Source of the DNA: Methylobacillus glycogenes JCM 2850
GTDB lineage: Bacteria; Pseudomonadota; Gammaproteobacteria; Burkholderiales; Methylophilaceae
Direction: 5' to 3'
DNA length: 64,000 nt
Assembly: GCF_000617925.1 (NCBI RefSeq)
Contig: NZ_BAMT01000010.1
Span: 41,435 to 105,434 of the forward strand
Position 1 is the stretch's first letter, and the number at the start of each line of letters is the position of its first letter. The translations under genes were made by a program, and so were the position numbers. Below are positions 11,048-20,185 of this stretch, piece after piece. The notes beneath the pieces were generated by a model that searched no databases, was not told the origin of the DNA, and saw only the letters and a program-made list of their open reading frames with translations.

Positions 11048-12534
11048 ATGAATGATCTTCCTTTCCTGAGTCTGTCCATCTGGGTGCCCATAGTGGCAGG
11101 CGTACTGGTCCTGTTTACGGGTGATGACAGGCGTGCAGCTGCGGCGCGCTGGCTGGCCTTGCTCGGCAGTATTGCCGGTTTCGCTGTCACCATTCCCCTC
11201 TATCTGTATTTTGATAATGGCAGTGGTGGCTTCCAGTTCCAGGAAATCCACAACTGGATTCCCGCCTTCAATATTCACTATCACCTGGGGGTTGATGGCA
11301 TTGCCGTGCCGCTGATCCTGCTTACCAGCTTTACCACCTTTATTGTGGTGCTGGCTGGCTGGGAAGTCATACAAAAACGCGTGGCGCAGTACAACGCGGC
11401 TTTCCTCATTATGTCCGGCATTATGATAGGGGTGTTCTCTACGCTGGATGCCATCCTCTACTATGTGTTCTGGGAAGCAATGCTGATCCCGATGTTCCTG
11501 GTGATAGGCGTCTGGGGCGGGCCTAACCGCGTCTACGCCACCATCAAGTTCTTCCTTTACACCTTGCTAGGCTCATTGCTGATGCTGGTGGCGTTTATCT
11601 ATCTGTATCACCAGAGCAATAGCTTCAACATTCTGGACTACTACGCCATGCCGCTGGCGCTGGATGTGCAGGTGTGGATCTTCATCGCCTTCTTTATGGC
11701 CTTCGCGTGAAAATCCCCATGTGGCCTGTGCATACCTGGCTGCCTGATGCCCACGTTGAAGCGCCCACTGGCGGCTCCGTGGTGTTGGCGGCGATTGCCC
11801 TCAAGCTGGGTGGCTACAGCTTCCTGCGTTTTGCCATGCCGATAGCGCCTGACGCTTCGCACTATCTTTCCGGCTTTATGATCACGCTGTCTTTGATTGC
11901 CGTGGTCTATATCGCGCTGGTAGCGCTGGTGCAAAAAGACATGAAGAAGCTGATTGCTTATTCATCTATCTCGCATATGGGCTTTGTCACCCTGGGCTTT
12001 TTCCTCTTCAACCCGCTAGGGCTGGAAGGCGCAGTGGTGCAGATGATTTCGCATGGCTTTATTTCTTCTGCCATGTTCCTCTCCGTGGGCGTGCTCTACG
12101 ACCGTATGCACTCCAGGCAAATTGCTGATTACGGCGGTGTGGCCAATACCATGCCTGTGTTTGCCGCCTTTGCAGTGCTGTTTGCCATGGCCAATGCGGG
12201 CTTGCCAGGCACGTCGGGCTTTGTTGGTGAATTCATGGTGATACTGGGCGCTATTCAGGTGAACTTCTGGTATGCGGTGCTGGCCTCTACCACGCTGATC
12301 TTTGGTGCGGCCTATACCTTGTGGATGGTAAAGCGTGTCTATTACGGTGAAGTCGCCAACCATCATGTGGCGGAATTGACGGATATCAACCGCCGTGAAT
12401 TCCTGATTCTGGCCTTGCTGGCCATTCTGGTGCTGGGCTTCGGGCTTTATCCGCAGCCTATCACCGAAATGACGCATGCTAGCGTGCAGCAGTTGCTTGA
12501 GCACCTGGCCATTAGCAAGCTGCCCGCGCTATAG
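11048..12534 (+). CDS. nuoM: NADH-quinone oxidoreductase subunit M (one-base frameshift)
   Basis: About 495 residues after repair, antiporter-like proton-pumping subunit with about 14 membrane segments. The key Glu lies in 'LYYVFWEAMLIPMFLVIG'. At 11707 the text 'ttcgcgtgaaa' lacks a G. With it the reading becomes 'FAVKIPMWPVHTWLPDAH', the conserved NuoM motif, and joins 11048-11710 with the downstream frame. It starts 7 bp after nuoL. Confidence 0.92.
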
Positions 12535-12577
12535 CCAAACAAGTGACGGACGATCCTAACGAGATGATCACAAACCT

Positions 12578-14035
12578 ATGATCCAACCTTAAATGCCATC
12601 AGCCTAGACCTTTTGACCGCACTACCGGAAATCGTAGTGCTGGTCATGGCCATGTTCATCCTGCTTCTGGATTTGTTCCTCAAGCCCGGTAATCGCTATC
12701 TGGTCTATGTGTTTGCGCAAGTGACGCTGCTGCTGGCAGCCATACTCACCTTTGCTACCCATACGCCGGATATACGCTATGCCTTCAGCGGCCTGTTTGT
12801 CGATGATGCGCTGGCAGATGTGCTCAAGCTGGCGATTTATCTGGCTACCTCCGTCACCTTGGTCTACACCCGTTCTTATCTCAGCCTGCGTGGCATGTTC
12901 AGTGGCGAGTTTTATGCCCTGGTGCTGTTTGCCACGCTGGGCATGATGGTGATGGTCTCTGGTCAGCATTTCCTCACCCTGTATATGGGGCTGGAGTTGT
13001 TGTCACTGTGCCTGTATGCACTGGTGGCGCTGGATAGAGATAATCCACGCTCAACAGAAGCGGCCATGAAGTATTTTGTGCTGGGTGCCCTGGCCTCAGG
13101 CATGTTGCTGTATGGCATGTCCATGCTTTATGGCGTCACCGGCAGCCTCAATATCAGTGGTGTAGCCGAGGCGCTGATGAATGGCGCGCCTGATCATGGC
13201 GTGTTGGTACTGGGCCTAGTGTTTATTGTCGCTGGCCTGGCCTTCAAGCTGGGGGCTGCCCCATTCCAGATGTGGGTGCCAGATGTTTATCATGGCTCGC
13301 CTACAGCCATTACCCTGTTTATAGGCTCAGCCACCAAACTGGCAGCGTTTGCATGGTGATGCGCCTGCTGGTGCAAGCCCTGTTTGTATTGGCAGTGGAT
13401 TGGCAGGGCATGCTGATGATCATGGCGGTGCTGTCCATGATCATAGGTAATATCGCGGCGATTGCGCAAAGCAATATCAAGCGCATGCTGGCCTATTCCA
13501 CCATTTCGCATATAGGCTTCCTGATGCTGGGCCTGTTGAGCGCCAGCCTCAATGGTTACGCCTCTGCCACCTTCTATATGTTGTCTTATGTGCTCATGAC
13601 CCTGGCAGGCTTTGGCATTATTTTGCTGCTGACACGCCAGGGCTTTGAGGCCGACAGGCTGGAAGACCTCAAGGGCCTGAATCAACGCAGCCCCTGGTTT
13701 GCCTTCCTCATGCTGATCATCATGTTTTCCATGGCAGGCATACCGCCCACGCTGGCTTCTACGCCAAGTTCACCGTGCTGCAAGCCGCCTTGCAGGCAGG
13801 CTTTGTGGTGCTGGTGGTGTTTGCGGTGCTGATGGCGCTGATAGGCGCTTTCTACTATCTGCGCGTGGTCAAATATATGTACTTTGATGATGCCGAGGAT
13901 AACAGCCCGATCAGCGCCCCGGTTGACATGAAGCTGCTCTTGAGTGTTAATGCGATTGCTTTGCTGATATTGGGCTTGTTGCCCGAGCAGTTCATGGAGG
14001 CATGCGGTTACGCTATCCTCCATAGCATTCAATAA
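12578..14035 (+). CDS. nuoN: NADH-quinone oxidoreductase subunit N (three one-base frameshifts)
   Basis: About 486 residues after repair. Three lost bases fit: a T near 12589, giving start '[19 protein letters not shown]' from the ATG at 12578; a C near 13352, giving 'LAAFAMVMRLL'; and a G near 13755, giving '[19 protein letters not shown]'. Each repair recovers a conserved NuoN stretch. Third antiporter-like subunit of the membrane arm, last nuo gene of the operon. Three breaks in one gene next to intact neighbours is the strongest local argument for sequencing error. Confidence 0.9.
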
Positions 14036-14041
14036 TCAAGC

Positions 14042-14088
14042 GGGGCGTTCTCAATGTGTGCGCTGTTTAGCGCCAGATTGCACGCCCC
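14042..14088 (+). terminator. Nested hairpin after nuoN
   Basis: An outer 7-bp stem (ggggcgt at 14042-14048 with acgcccc at 14082-14088) encloses an inner 5-bp hairpin (gcgct-gttt-agcgc at 14060-14073). There is no T-run, only 'ttta' after it, so it is a weak terminator or an RNA-processing structure between nuoN and the DUF2818 gene rather than a textbook intrinsic terminator. Confidence 0.4.
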
Positions 14089-14106
14089 TTTAGCATTAAA
14101 GACACT

Positions 14107-14398
14107 ATGACCATCACTATCCTCTTGTTGCTGGCCTTGCTGGCAGCTAATCTTCCCTGGTTTTCCGAGCGCCTGTTCTACCTCTTGCCTTTGAAGTCTC
14201 CGCGCAAGGCCCTGCTGGTGCCTGCTAGAACTGGTGCTGTTGTATTTCATCATAGGTGCTGTTGCCATAGCCGTTGAGCAAAGCAGTGTGGGCCAGGTGG
14301 CCAAGCAGGGCTGGGAGTTTTACGCCATTACCTTCAGCTTGTTTGTGGTGTTTGCCTTTCCCGGTTTTGTTTACCGCTATCTCTGGCACAAGCCTTAA
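14107..14398 (+). CDS. DUF2818 small membrane protein (frameshifted)
   Basis: About 97 residues after repair. It begins 'MTITILLLLALLAANLPWFS' and, in a second frame, continues 'LLELVLLYFIIGAVAIAVEQ' to 'PGFVYRYLWHKP'. The frame changes by two bases between 14216 and 14222. Either gg and cc each lost one base, or a two-base loss occurred. Betaproteobacteria commonly carry a DUF2818 gene straight after nuoN and before a Nudix gene, as here. Three hydrophobic helices; function unknown, possibly an accessory to complex I. Confidence 0.75.
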
Positions 14399-14400
14399 TA

Positions 14401-14452
14401 TTTTCAAGTATTTAGATTTTTAAATATTTAGATTTCTGAATATTTGATTTTC
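14401..14452. repeat. AT-rich imperfect repeat, about three copies
   Basis: The 3' side of the DUF2818 gene holds three imperfect copies of a stretch like 'atatttagattt' spaced about 16-17 bp apart. It is AT-rich in an otherwise GC-moderate region. It could mark a bent-DNA promoter element for the Nudix gene, but no clear -35/-10 pair is seen. Confidence 0.35.
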
Positions 14453-14504
14453 CGGCGCTGCCGCTTTGCCGCAGCAACACCTTTTACTTTCTGATGATCA
14501 CGCC

Positions 14505-15086
14505 ATGACCACCGAATCGCCGCAGCAAGACCTCACCGAAATTACTCTTTCTTCCGAAACCATCGCAGAAGGCGGCATGTTGCTGGTCAAGCGCGACCAG
14601 GTGCGTGTGCCCTCGGGCGCTACCAGCCAGCGTGAATATGTCATTCATCCTGGCGCTGTCGTCGTGATCCCGGTGCTGGATAACGGCAACTTGTTGTTGG
14701 AGCGCCAGTTCCGCTATCCCTTGCACCAGGTGTTTATTGAATTCCCTGCGGGCAAGATAGATGCAGGTGAGCCGCACTTTGAAACTGGCAAGCGTGAGCT
14801 GCTGGAAGAAACAGGTTACAGCGCCAGCGAGTGGATATATCTGGGCATGCAACATCCGTGCATAGGCTATTCCAATGAAGTGATTTACATCTATCTGGCG
14901 CGCGGTTTGGTGGCTGGGCAGCACCAGCGTGATGAAGATGAAGCCATGCATGTGTTTGAGGCCAGCCTGGCGCAATGCCTGCAGATGGTGCAGAACGGCG
15001 AAATGACCGATGGCAAAAGCATAGTGGCGCTGTTCCATGCTGAAAAATTCCTTAATGGAAGCTGGCCTGGAAAGCGCATGCCATGA
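14505..15086 (+). CDS. Nudix hydrolase, ADP-ribose pyrophosphatase type
   Basis: 193 residues from the ATG at 14505; an in-frame TTG at 14466 is less likely. The Nudix box fits GX5EX7REUXEEXGU: it starts 'GKIDAGEPHFETGKRELLEE' and ends TGY, near residue 94 of the shorter form. The preceding 'FRYPLHQVFIEFPAG' is typical of ADP-ribose pyrophosphatases, which split ADP-ribose to AMP and ribose 5-phosphate. It overlaps the next gene by 4 bp. Intact. Confidence 0.88.
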   Translation: MTTESPQQDLTEITLSSETIAEGGMLLVKRDQVRVPSGATSQREYVIHPGAVVVIPVLDNGNLLLERQFRYPLHQVFIEFPAGKIDAGEPHFETGKRELLEETGYSASEWIYLGMQHPCIGYSNEVIYIYLARGLVAGQHQRDEDEAMHVFEASLAQCLQMVQNGEMTDGKSIVALFHAEKFLNGSWPGKRMP

Positions 15087-15910
15087 GTCATGTATTAATT
15101 GCTGGCTTTGGTGATTTGGGGCAAGAACTCGCGCGCCGCTTGCAGCTAGCTGGGCATCAAACCACGGGCCTCCGTCGCAACGCCGGGGAGAGTGAGGGCG
15201 TCATCAGTGCGGATGTCAGCAATCCAGAAACCCTGCATACGCTGGCGGAATTAAAGCCCGATATTCTGGTGTATTGCGTCGCAGCCAGCGAGCATAGCGA
15301 TGAAAACTATAGGCTTAGCTATGTCGAAGGCTTGCGCAATGTGCTGGCCGCGCTGGCTAGTGTGACCTTACGACATATCTTCTTTGTTTCCAGCACTGGG
15401 GTCTATGGCCAGGAAACCCAGGATGTGCTGGATGAAACCACCCCGGCAATCGCCACCGAGTTCAGCGGTGTGCGCATGCTGGAGGCCGAGGCCTTGCTGC
15501 AGGGTTTGCCTGCGACTGTGTTACGTTTTTCCGGCATTTATGGCCCAGGGCGTTTACGCATGATTACGCTGGCACGCGAGCCGCAGAAATGGCCACCACG
15601 TAACGGCTGGACCAACCGTATACACCGCGATGATGGTGCCGCTTTTATAGTCTACCTGATTGCTCAGCTCGGGCAGCAGCCACTGGCTGCGCTTTACGTG
15701 GTGACAGATCACCAGCCTTTGCCTATGTATGATTTGCTGCACTGGCTGGCGGCCCAACAAGGGGTAGAGGCCAATGCGGTCACAGTGCCCGCAGTCTCTG
15801 GTAACAAGCGACTGAGTAACCAGCGCATGCTGGCAACAGGCTACGCGTTTATCTACCCTGATTATGTGGCAGGATATACCGCACTATTGGCCGATTTACC
15901 TGCTGGGTGA
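15083..15910 (+). CDS. NAD(P)-binding SDR/epimerase-like protein (YeeZ-like)
   Basis: 275 residues. The N-terminus 'MSHVLIAGFGDLGQELARRL' is a Rossmann GxGxxG fold. 'HIFFVSSTGVYGQE' and 'VLRFSGIYGPGR' follow, as in extended SDR epimerases of the YeeZ/YbjT kind. The classic YxxxK is not obvious, so catalysis is uncertain. Substrate unknown. It overlaps the Nudix gene (ATGA) and ends before a strong terminator. Intact. Confidence 0.8.
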   Translation: MSHVLIAGFGDLGQELARRLQLAGHQTTGLRRNAGESEGVISADVSNPETLHTLAELKPDILVYCVAASEHSDENYRLSYVEGLRNVLAALASVTLRHIFFVSSTGVYGQETQDVLDETTPAIATEFSGVRMLEAEALLQGLPATVLRFSGIYGPGRLRMITLAREPQKWPPRNGWTNRIHRDDGAAFIVYLIAQLGQQPLAALYVVTDHQPLPMYDLLHWLAAQQGVEANAVTVPAVSGNKRLSNQRMLATGYAFIYPDYVAGYTALLADLPAG

Positions 15911-15988
15911 TCAAGAGATCAATGCTGCATTTGCCCGCAAATTCATCCGCAAATCTGCCTGCCTAAATCTCATTACCAGTCTTGATAC

Positions 15989-16020
15989 AAACGCCATGGT
16001 TTTGCCATGGCGTTTTTGTT
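15989..16020 (+). terminator. Rho-independent terminator after the nuo/Nudix/SDR block
   Basis: A perfect 11-bp stem (aaacgccatgg at 15989-15999 and ccatggcgttt at 16005-16015, loop tttt+g) is followed by a T-rich tail (tttttgttttt). It ends transcription about 80 bp after the SDR gene and insulates the mxaF promoter region. Confidence 0.9.
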
Positions 16021-16362
16021 TTTGGGCGCTAGTAGTAAAAAATCGCCAGCCTCACTTCAGCCACAAGAAATTCAGCCTCAAAAAAATCCTTAGTCACCGC
16101 GGGTGAAACTCCCGGCGATTCCCGCCCCATCTCCAGCCCATAAAACAGATGCTTAGCTGAACTTGCTCAAGCTGGGCATCACGCACTGACTGCCAATACT
16201 GACTAGTCACCATGAGTTAGCCATGGTTTACCTGTGAACTCTTTCCCGACTCATCGGGAATCTTTCATCTGTTGTACTTGTTACAAATTGTTAAAAATTG
16301 TTTCCGCCGAGTAACAACCGTCGGCAGGGAGTTTGTAATCAAACCAGAATGAGGAGAAGTAT
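16021..16362 (+). promoter_or_regulatory. mxaF upstream control region
   Basis: The 342 bp between the terminator and mxaF hold no convincing gene. Visible elements are a 10-nt palindrome tgactagtca (16200-16209), a perfect 7-bp hairpin ttcccga-ctca-tcgggaa (16243-16260), and three TTGTT copies at 16278, 16288 and 16298. The last are spaced exactly 10 bp apart within A-tract DNA. A strong ribosome site (tgaggaga) ends 7 bp before the ATG. No clear sigma-70 -35/-10 pair could be chosen, which fits an activator-dependent promoter. Confidence 0.6.
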
Positions 16363-18161
16363 ATGAAAGGCAGAGTAACCAACGTCGGTATCGGCGCTGC
16401 TGTCGGCAGTTTGCTGGTACTTGCGACGATGCAAGGTGCTCAGGCGAATTCCGATTTGCAGAATTTGACCAAGAATGCAGATAACTGGGCATTGCAAACT
16501 GGTAATTTTACCGGTCAGCACAATAGCACACTGAACCAGATCAACAAAAACAACGTCAAGAACCTGAAGGCCGCTTGGTCCTTCTCTACTGGCGTTCTGC
16601 ACGGTCACGAGGGTGCGCCTCTGGTGATCGGCGACATGATGTACATTCACAGTGCCTTCCCTAACAACACTTTTGCGGTCAATCTGAATGACCCAGGCGT
16701 GATTGCATGGCAGCACAAGCCTAAGCAAGTGGCTTCCGTTAAAGCGGTTGCCTGCTGCGATATCGTAAACCGTGGCCTGGCTTATGGCGATGGCAAGATC
16801 ATCAAGACTCAACTTGACGGCAAGCTGGTGGCATTGGATGCCAAGAGCGGCAAGATCGCTTGGGAAATCGAAGTCTGTGATCCTAAGGTTGGCGCAACCC
16901 TGACACAAGCTCCATTCATCGCTAAGAACACCGTGCTGGTGGGCTGCTCCGGTGCTGAGTTGGGTGTTCGTGGTGCTGTGAACTCCTTCAACCTCAAGAC
17001 TGGTGAACTGCAATGGCGTGCCTTTGCAACTGGCCCTGACGAAGAAGTTAAGCTGGCGAAGAACTTCAACAGCGACAATCCTCACTACGGTCAATTTGGC
17101 CTGGGTCTGAAGACCTGGGAAGGCGACGCTTGGAAAATCGGTGGCGGTACTAACTGGGGTTGGTATGCATACGATCCTAAGCTGAACCTGTTCTACTACG
17201 GTTCTGGTAACCCAGCACCATGGAACGAAACCATGCGTCCTGGCGACAACAAGTGGACCATGACTATCTGGGCACGTGACCTGGATACAGGCGAAGCCAA
17301 GTGGGGCTACCAAAAGACTCCTCATGACGAATGGGACTTTGCTGGTGTGAACCAGATGATCCTGTCCGATCACAAGGTTGACGGCAAGGTAACACCTCTG
17401 CTGACCCACATTGACCGTAACGGCATCATGTACACCCTGAACCGTGACAACGGTAACCTGGTACAAGCTGCCAAGGTTGATCCAGCTGTGAACGTGTTCA
17501 AGAAGGTTGACCTCAAGACTGGTACTCCAGTACGTGATCCTGAGTTCAGCACACGCATGGACCACAAGAGCACCAACGTTTGTCCTTCCGCTATGGGCTT
17601 CCATAACCAAGGTCTGGACGCATTGGATCTGGACGAGCCTATCGTTTACGCCGGTCTGAACCACATTTGTATGGATTGGGAGCCGTTCATGCTGCCATAC
17701 CGTGCAGGTCAGTTCTTCGTTGGCGCAACCTTGGCGATGTACCCAGGACCTAGCGGCCCAACCAAGAAGGAAATGGGTCAAGTACGTGCCATGGACATCG
17801 TGACTGGCAAGTACAAGTGGACCAAGTGGGAGAAGTTCGCTGTTTGGGGCGGTACGCTGGCTACCAAGGGCGGTCTGGTTGCTTACAACACACTTGATGG
17901 TTACATCAAGACTCTGGACAAGGACAACGGTAAGGAACTGTGGAAGTTCAAGATGCCATCCGGTGGTATCGGCGCTCCTATGACCTACCAGTCAAGGGTA
18001 AGCAATACATCGGTTCCATGTACGGTGTAGGCGGTTGGCCTGGTGTTGGTCTGGTATTTGACTTGACCGATCCTAGCGCTGGTCTGGGTGCTGTAGGTGC
18101 CTTCAAGGAACTGCAGAACCACACACAAATGGGCGGTGGCCTGATGGTGTTCAGCCTGTAA
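16363..18161 (+). CDS. mxaF: Methanol dehydrogenase large subunit (PQQ, calcium type; one-base frameshift)
   Basis: About 599 residues after repair, the periplasmic quinoprotein that oxidises methanol to formaldehyde. A signal peptide ends near residue 28 ('MQGAQA'). The vicinal disulfide Cys131-Cys132 ('[10 protein letters not shown]') is present. The catalytic Asp lies at residue 325 in 'DEWDFAGVN'. Two residues on there is Ala, where lanthanide-dependent XoxF enzymes carry an extra Asp, so this is the calcium form. At 17991 'ccagtcaag' lacks a G; with it the C-terminus reads '[20 protein letters not shown]'. First gene of mxaFJGI. Confidence 0.95.
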
Positions 18162-18190
18162 TCAGTTGCTGATTATTAGCTGATGTCATG

Positions 18191-18217
18191 TGCCGGGGCA
18201 GAGGTTCTGCCCCGGCA
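18191..18217 (+). terminator. Perfect 12-bp hairpin between mxaF and mxaJ
   Basis: tgccggggcaga (18191-18202), loop ggt, tctgccccggca (18206-18217). The stem is GC-rich and perfect but no T-run follows, so it is more likely a partial attenuator or an mRNA 3'-end stabiliser. Either would raise mxaF message over the downstream genes. It lies 30 bp after the mxaF stop and 37 bp before the mxaJ ATG. Confidence 0.75.
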
Positions 18218-18253
18218 TCTCAGTAAGCAAGAGTGTTTTGGAATCAAGCCCAC

Positions 18254-19111
18254 ATGAAGCAATTTGTTAGCAAGAAATCCTGTAGTACAGGCATTAAGAC
18301 AGGCATGAAGATGTTGGTGGCTGGTTTGCTTGGCAGTGTGATGCTGCAAGCCCAGGCTCAAGAAGAACTCAAGGTGTGTGCGGGTAAGGATGAACTGCCT
18401 TATTCAAACGACAAGCAACAGGGGTTTGAAAACGAGATTGCCAAAGTCATAGGCAAGGCATTGGACCGCAAGGTGAGCTTTGTTTGGTGGCCAGATGCAC
18501 GTTATGCAGTGCGTGATTTCCTCGACAAAAAGCAATGTGATGTGCTGATGGGCTTGGACAAGGGTGATCCGCGTGTCACTACCACCCAAACCTATTACAA
18601 GTCCGGCTATGTATTTGTTAGCCGTACCGATAGAGAGATCGATATCAAGTCCTGGGATCACCCATATCTCAAGGAACGTAATTTCAGGCTCGGCTTCCTG
18701 CCGGATAGTCCTGCCAAGAACATGATGCTGGAGATTGGTCGTTTCGACGATATGTTCGATTACCTGACCGAGCTCACAGATTTTAAATCCACCCGTAATC
18801 GCTACATCAAGATCGATGAGCGCAAGTTGGTGGACGATGTTGCCAATAAAACCCTGCACGCTGCGGCATTGTGGGGCCCATCCGTGGGTAAGTATGTGGC
18901 GGAGTCCAAGACACCATTGACCATGGTGTTGATCGAGGACAACGCCAAGCGTGCCAATGGCAGCAAGATACCTATGCAGTATGAAGTGGTCATGGGGGTA
19001 AGGCGTGGTGATGAGGCCCTCAAGTCAGCGCTGGATAAAGCCATTACGTCCAGTCAGCAAGAGATCGATGCCATCCTGAAAAGGGAAGGCGTACCCCTCT
19101 TGCCTATTTAG
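18254..19111 (+). CDS. mxaJ: Methanol oxidation protein MxaJ (periplasmic solute-binding-like)
   Basis: 285 residues from the ATG at 18254; an in-frame GTG at 18233 is possible but would add residues ahead of the signal. A signal peptide covers about residues 1-37 ('MLVAGLLGSVMLQAQAQ'). The mature part is a SBP_bac_3-like fold ('VCAGKDELPYSNDKQQGFEN'). MxaJ is required for active methanol dehydrogenase, probably by helping MxaF maturation in the periplasm. Position between mxaF and mxaG is standard. Intact. Confidence 0.92.
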   Translation: MKQFVSKKSCSTGIKTGMKMLVAGLLGSVMLQAQAQEELKVCAGKDELPYSNDKQQGFENEIAKVIGKALDRKVSFVWWPDARYAVRDFLDKKQCDVLMGLDKGDPRVTTTQTYYKSGYVFVSRTDREIDIKSWDHPYLKERNFRLGFLPDSPAKNMMLEIGRFDDMFDYLTELTDFKSTRNRYIKIDERKLVDDVANKTLHAAALWGPSVGKYVAESKTPLTMVLIEDNAKRANGSKIPMQYEVVMGVRRGDEALKSALDKAITSSQQEIDAILKREGVPLLPI

Positions 19112-19136
19112 TTTCTTTGTAACTCCGGGGTAGTCA

Positions 19137-19631
19137 ATGTTTAAAAAATTAGCAGTAGTCGGTGGGTTGAGCGTGTTTCTCGCATCTGGGTTTGCCCTGA
19201 TGCCAGCACAGGCAGACCTGGATTTTCGCGGCACCATTTCTGGTGAGCCGCTAGATTTTACGGGTGAAACCGAGAGTGAAGCGTTCAAGGAATTCAAGAA
19301 TACCGGCGTGAATCCTTACAACGGCAAGCAGGAAGAGATGAACAAGGGTTATGTGATCTTTGCTACCGCATGTTCCGGCTGCCATGGTCACTTGGCCGAA
19401 GGTAAGCTGGGCCCAGCCTTGAGTGATGATTACTGGACCTATCCTACCAATCTGGAAGACAAGGGCTTGTTCGAGACCATCTACGGCGGTGCTGCCGGTC
19501 AGATGGGCCCGCAACAAGGCTTGCTTGAGCCAGATGAAATCCTGCATGTGATGAGCTGGGTTCGTGGCTTGCAGAACGATAAGGAAAAAGCGAAGAAGGC
19601 AGTGGATACCTTCGAGCATAGAAACGGCTAA
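19137..19631 (+). CDS. mxaG: Cytochrome cL, electron acceptor of methanol dehydrogenase
   Basis: 164 residues with a signal peptide ending near 'LMPAQA' (residue 26). A single haem c motif, C79-SG-C82-H83 ('ATACSGCHGHLAEG'), and the context mark it as cytochrome cL, the specific acceptor for electrons from MxaFI. The likely axial Met lies in 'AAGQMGPQQGLL'. Start 25 bp after mxaJ. Intact. Confidence 0.95.
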   Translation: MFKKLAVVGGLSVFLASGFALMPAQADLDFRGTISGEPLDFTGETESEAFKEFKNTGVNPYNGKQEEMNKGYVIFATACSGCHGHLAEGKLGPALSDDYWTYPTNLEDKGLFETIYGGAAGQMGPQQGLLEPDEILHVMSWVRGLQNDKEKAKKAVDTFEHRNG

Positions 19632-19643
19632 CAGATGGAATCT

Positions 19644-19673
19644 TGCCGGGCTGCTGACTGGTGGCACCCGGCA
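19644..19673 (+). other. Stem-loop between mxaG and mxaI
   Basis: A 7-bp inverted repeat (tgccggg at 19644-19650, cccggca at 19667-19673) with a 16-nt loop sits in the 84-bp gap before mxaI. No T-run follows, so read-through is expected. It may affect mRNA stability or processing. Confidence 0.45.
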
Positions 19674-19715
19674 GAACAGTAGTACCACCAGCAACCATAA
19701 CACAAGGAGATATCA

Positions 19716-19991
19716 ATGAAGCGCGTTTTGACATTAGTAGCAACCGTAGGTGCGATGGTTGCCTCAGGCCTGGCTTTCTCTTACGACGGCCAAACCTGTA
19801 AAGAAGCTGGCAATTGCTGGGAAGCCAAGCCTGGCTATCCAGAAAAGATTGCTGGTTCCAAGTATGACCCTAAGCACGAAGCTGCTGAACTCAGCAAGCA
19901 AGAAGCTGCTATCAAGGCTATCGACGAACGCAATGCCAAGCGCATTGCCAATGCCAAGGCAACTGGTTCCTTCAAGTTTGACGTGAAGTAA
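19716..19991 (+). CDS. mxaI: Methanol dehydrogenase small (beta) subunit
   Basis: 91 residues including a signal peptide of about 21 ('MVASGLAFSYDG' marks the cut). The mature peptide is Lys-rich with Cys residues in 'DGQTCKEAGNCWEAKPGYPE', the family signature. It wraps around MxaF in the alpha2beta2 enzyme. A strong ribosome site (cacaaggagatatcaATG) suggests high translation to match MxaF. Intact; followed by a terminator. Confidence 0.97.
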   Translation: MKRVLTLVATVGAMVASGLAFSYDGQTCKEAGNCWEAKPGYPEKIAGSKYDPKHEAAELSKQEAAIKAIDERNAKRIANAKATGSFKFDVK

Positions 19992-20009
19992 GCTGGGCTG
20001 ATACCAAAG

Positions 20010-20042
20010 GCTGATGCTCTTGATCGGGCATCAGCTTTTTTT
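20010..20042 (+). terminator. Rho-independent terminator after mxaI
   Basis: Stem gctgatgc (20010-20017) and gcatcagc (20028-20035) with a 10-nt loop, followed by seven T. It separates the structural genes mxaFJGI from the maturation genes mxaRSACKLD, which need far less product. Reading past it would give the lower level. Confidence 0.85.
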
Positions 20043-20185
20043 ACAGACAGCCGCTGGCTATCCAAGTGGTTATCCCAAGCGCATTTGCAGGCTTAAGAGC
20101 GCATCAGCATGAATGTTAAGTGCACTTCAGATAACACCTTCCCACAGAAATCACCGTCTCAATCGAACACTTCAGTCATCAGGAC

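Noticed and set aside
14401..14452. Promoter boxes in the AT-rich repeat before the Nudix gene
   Set aside because: AT-rich enough to contain many weak -10 matches, but none has a matching -35 at 16-18 bp.
15864..16106. Open frame across the SDR 3' end and the terminator (80 codons)
   Set aside because: It runs through a clear terminator hairpin and shows no recognisable sequence; start is inside the SDR gene.
16363..18030. mxaF and others as true pseudogenes
   Set aside because: All breaks are loss of one or two bases in short runs, the neighbours are intact, and the repaired proteins match full-length families. Sequencing error explains them better.
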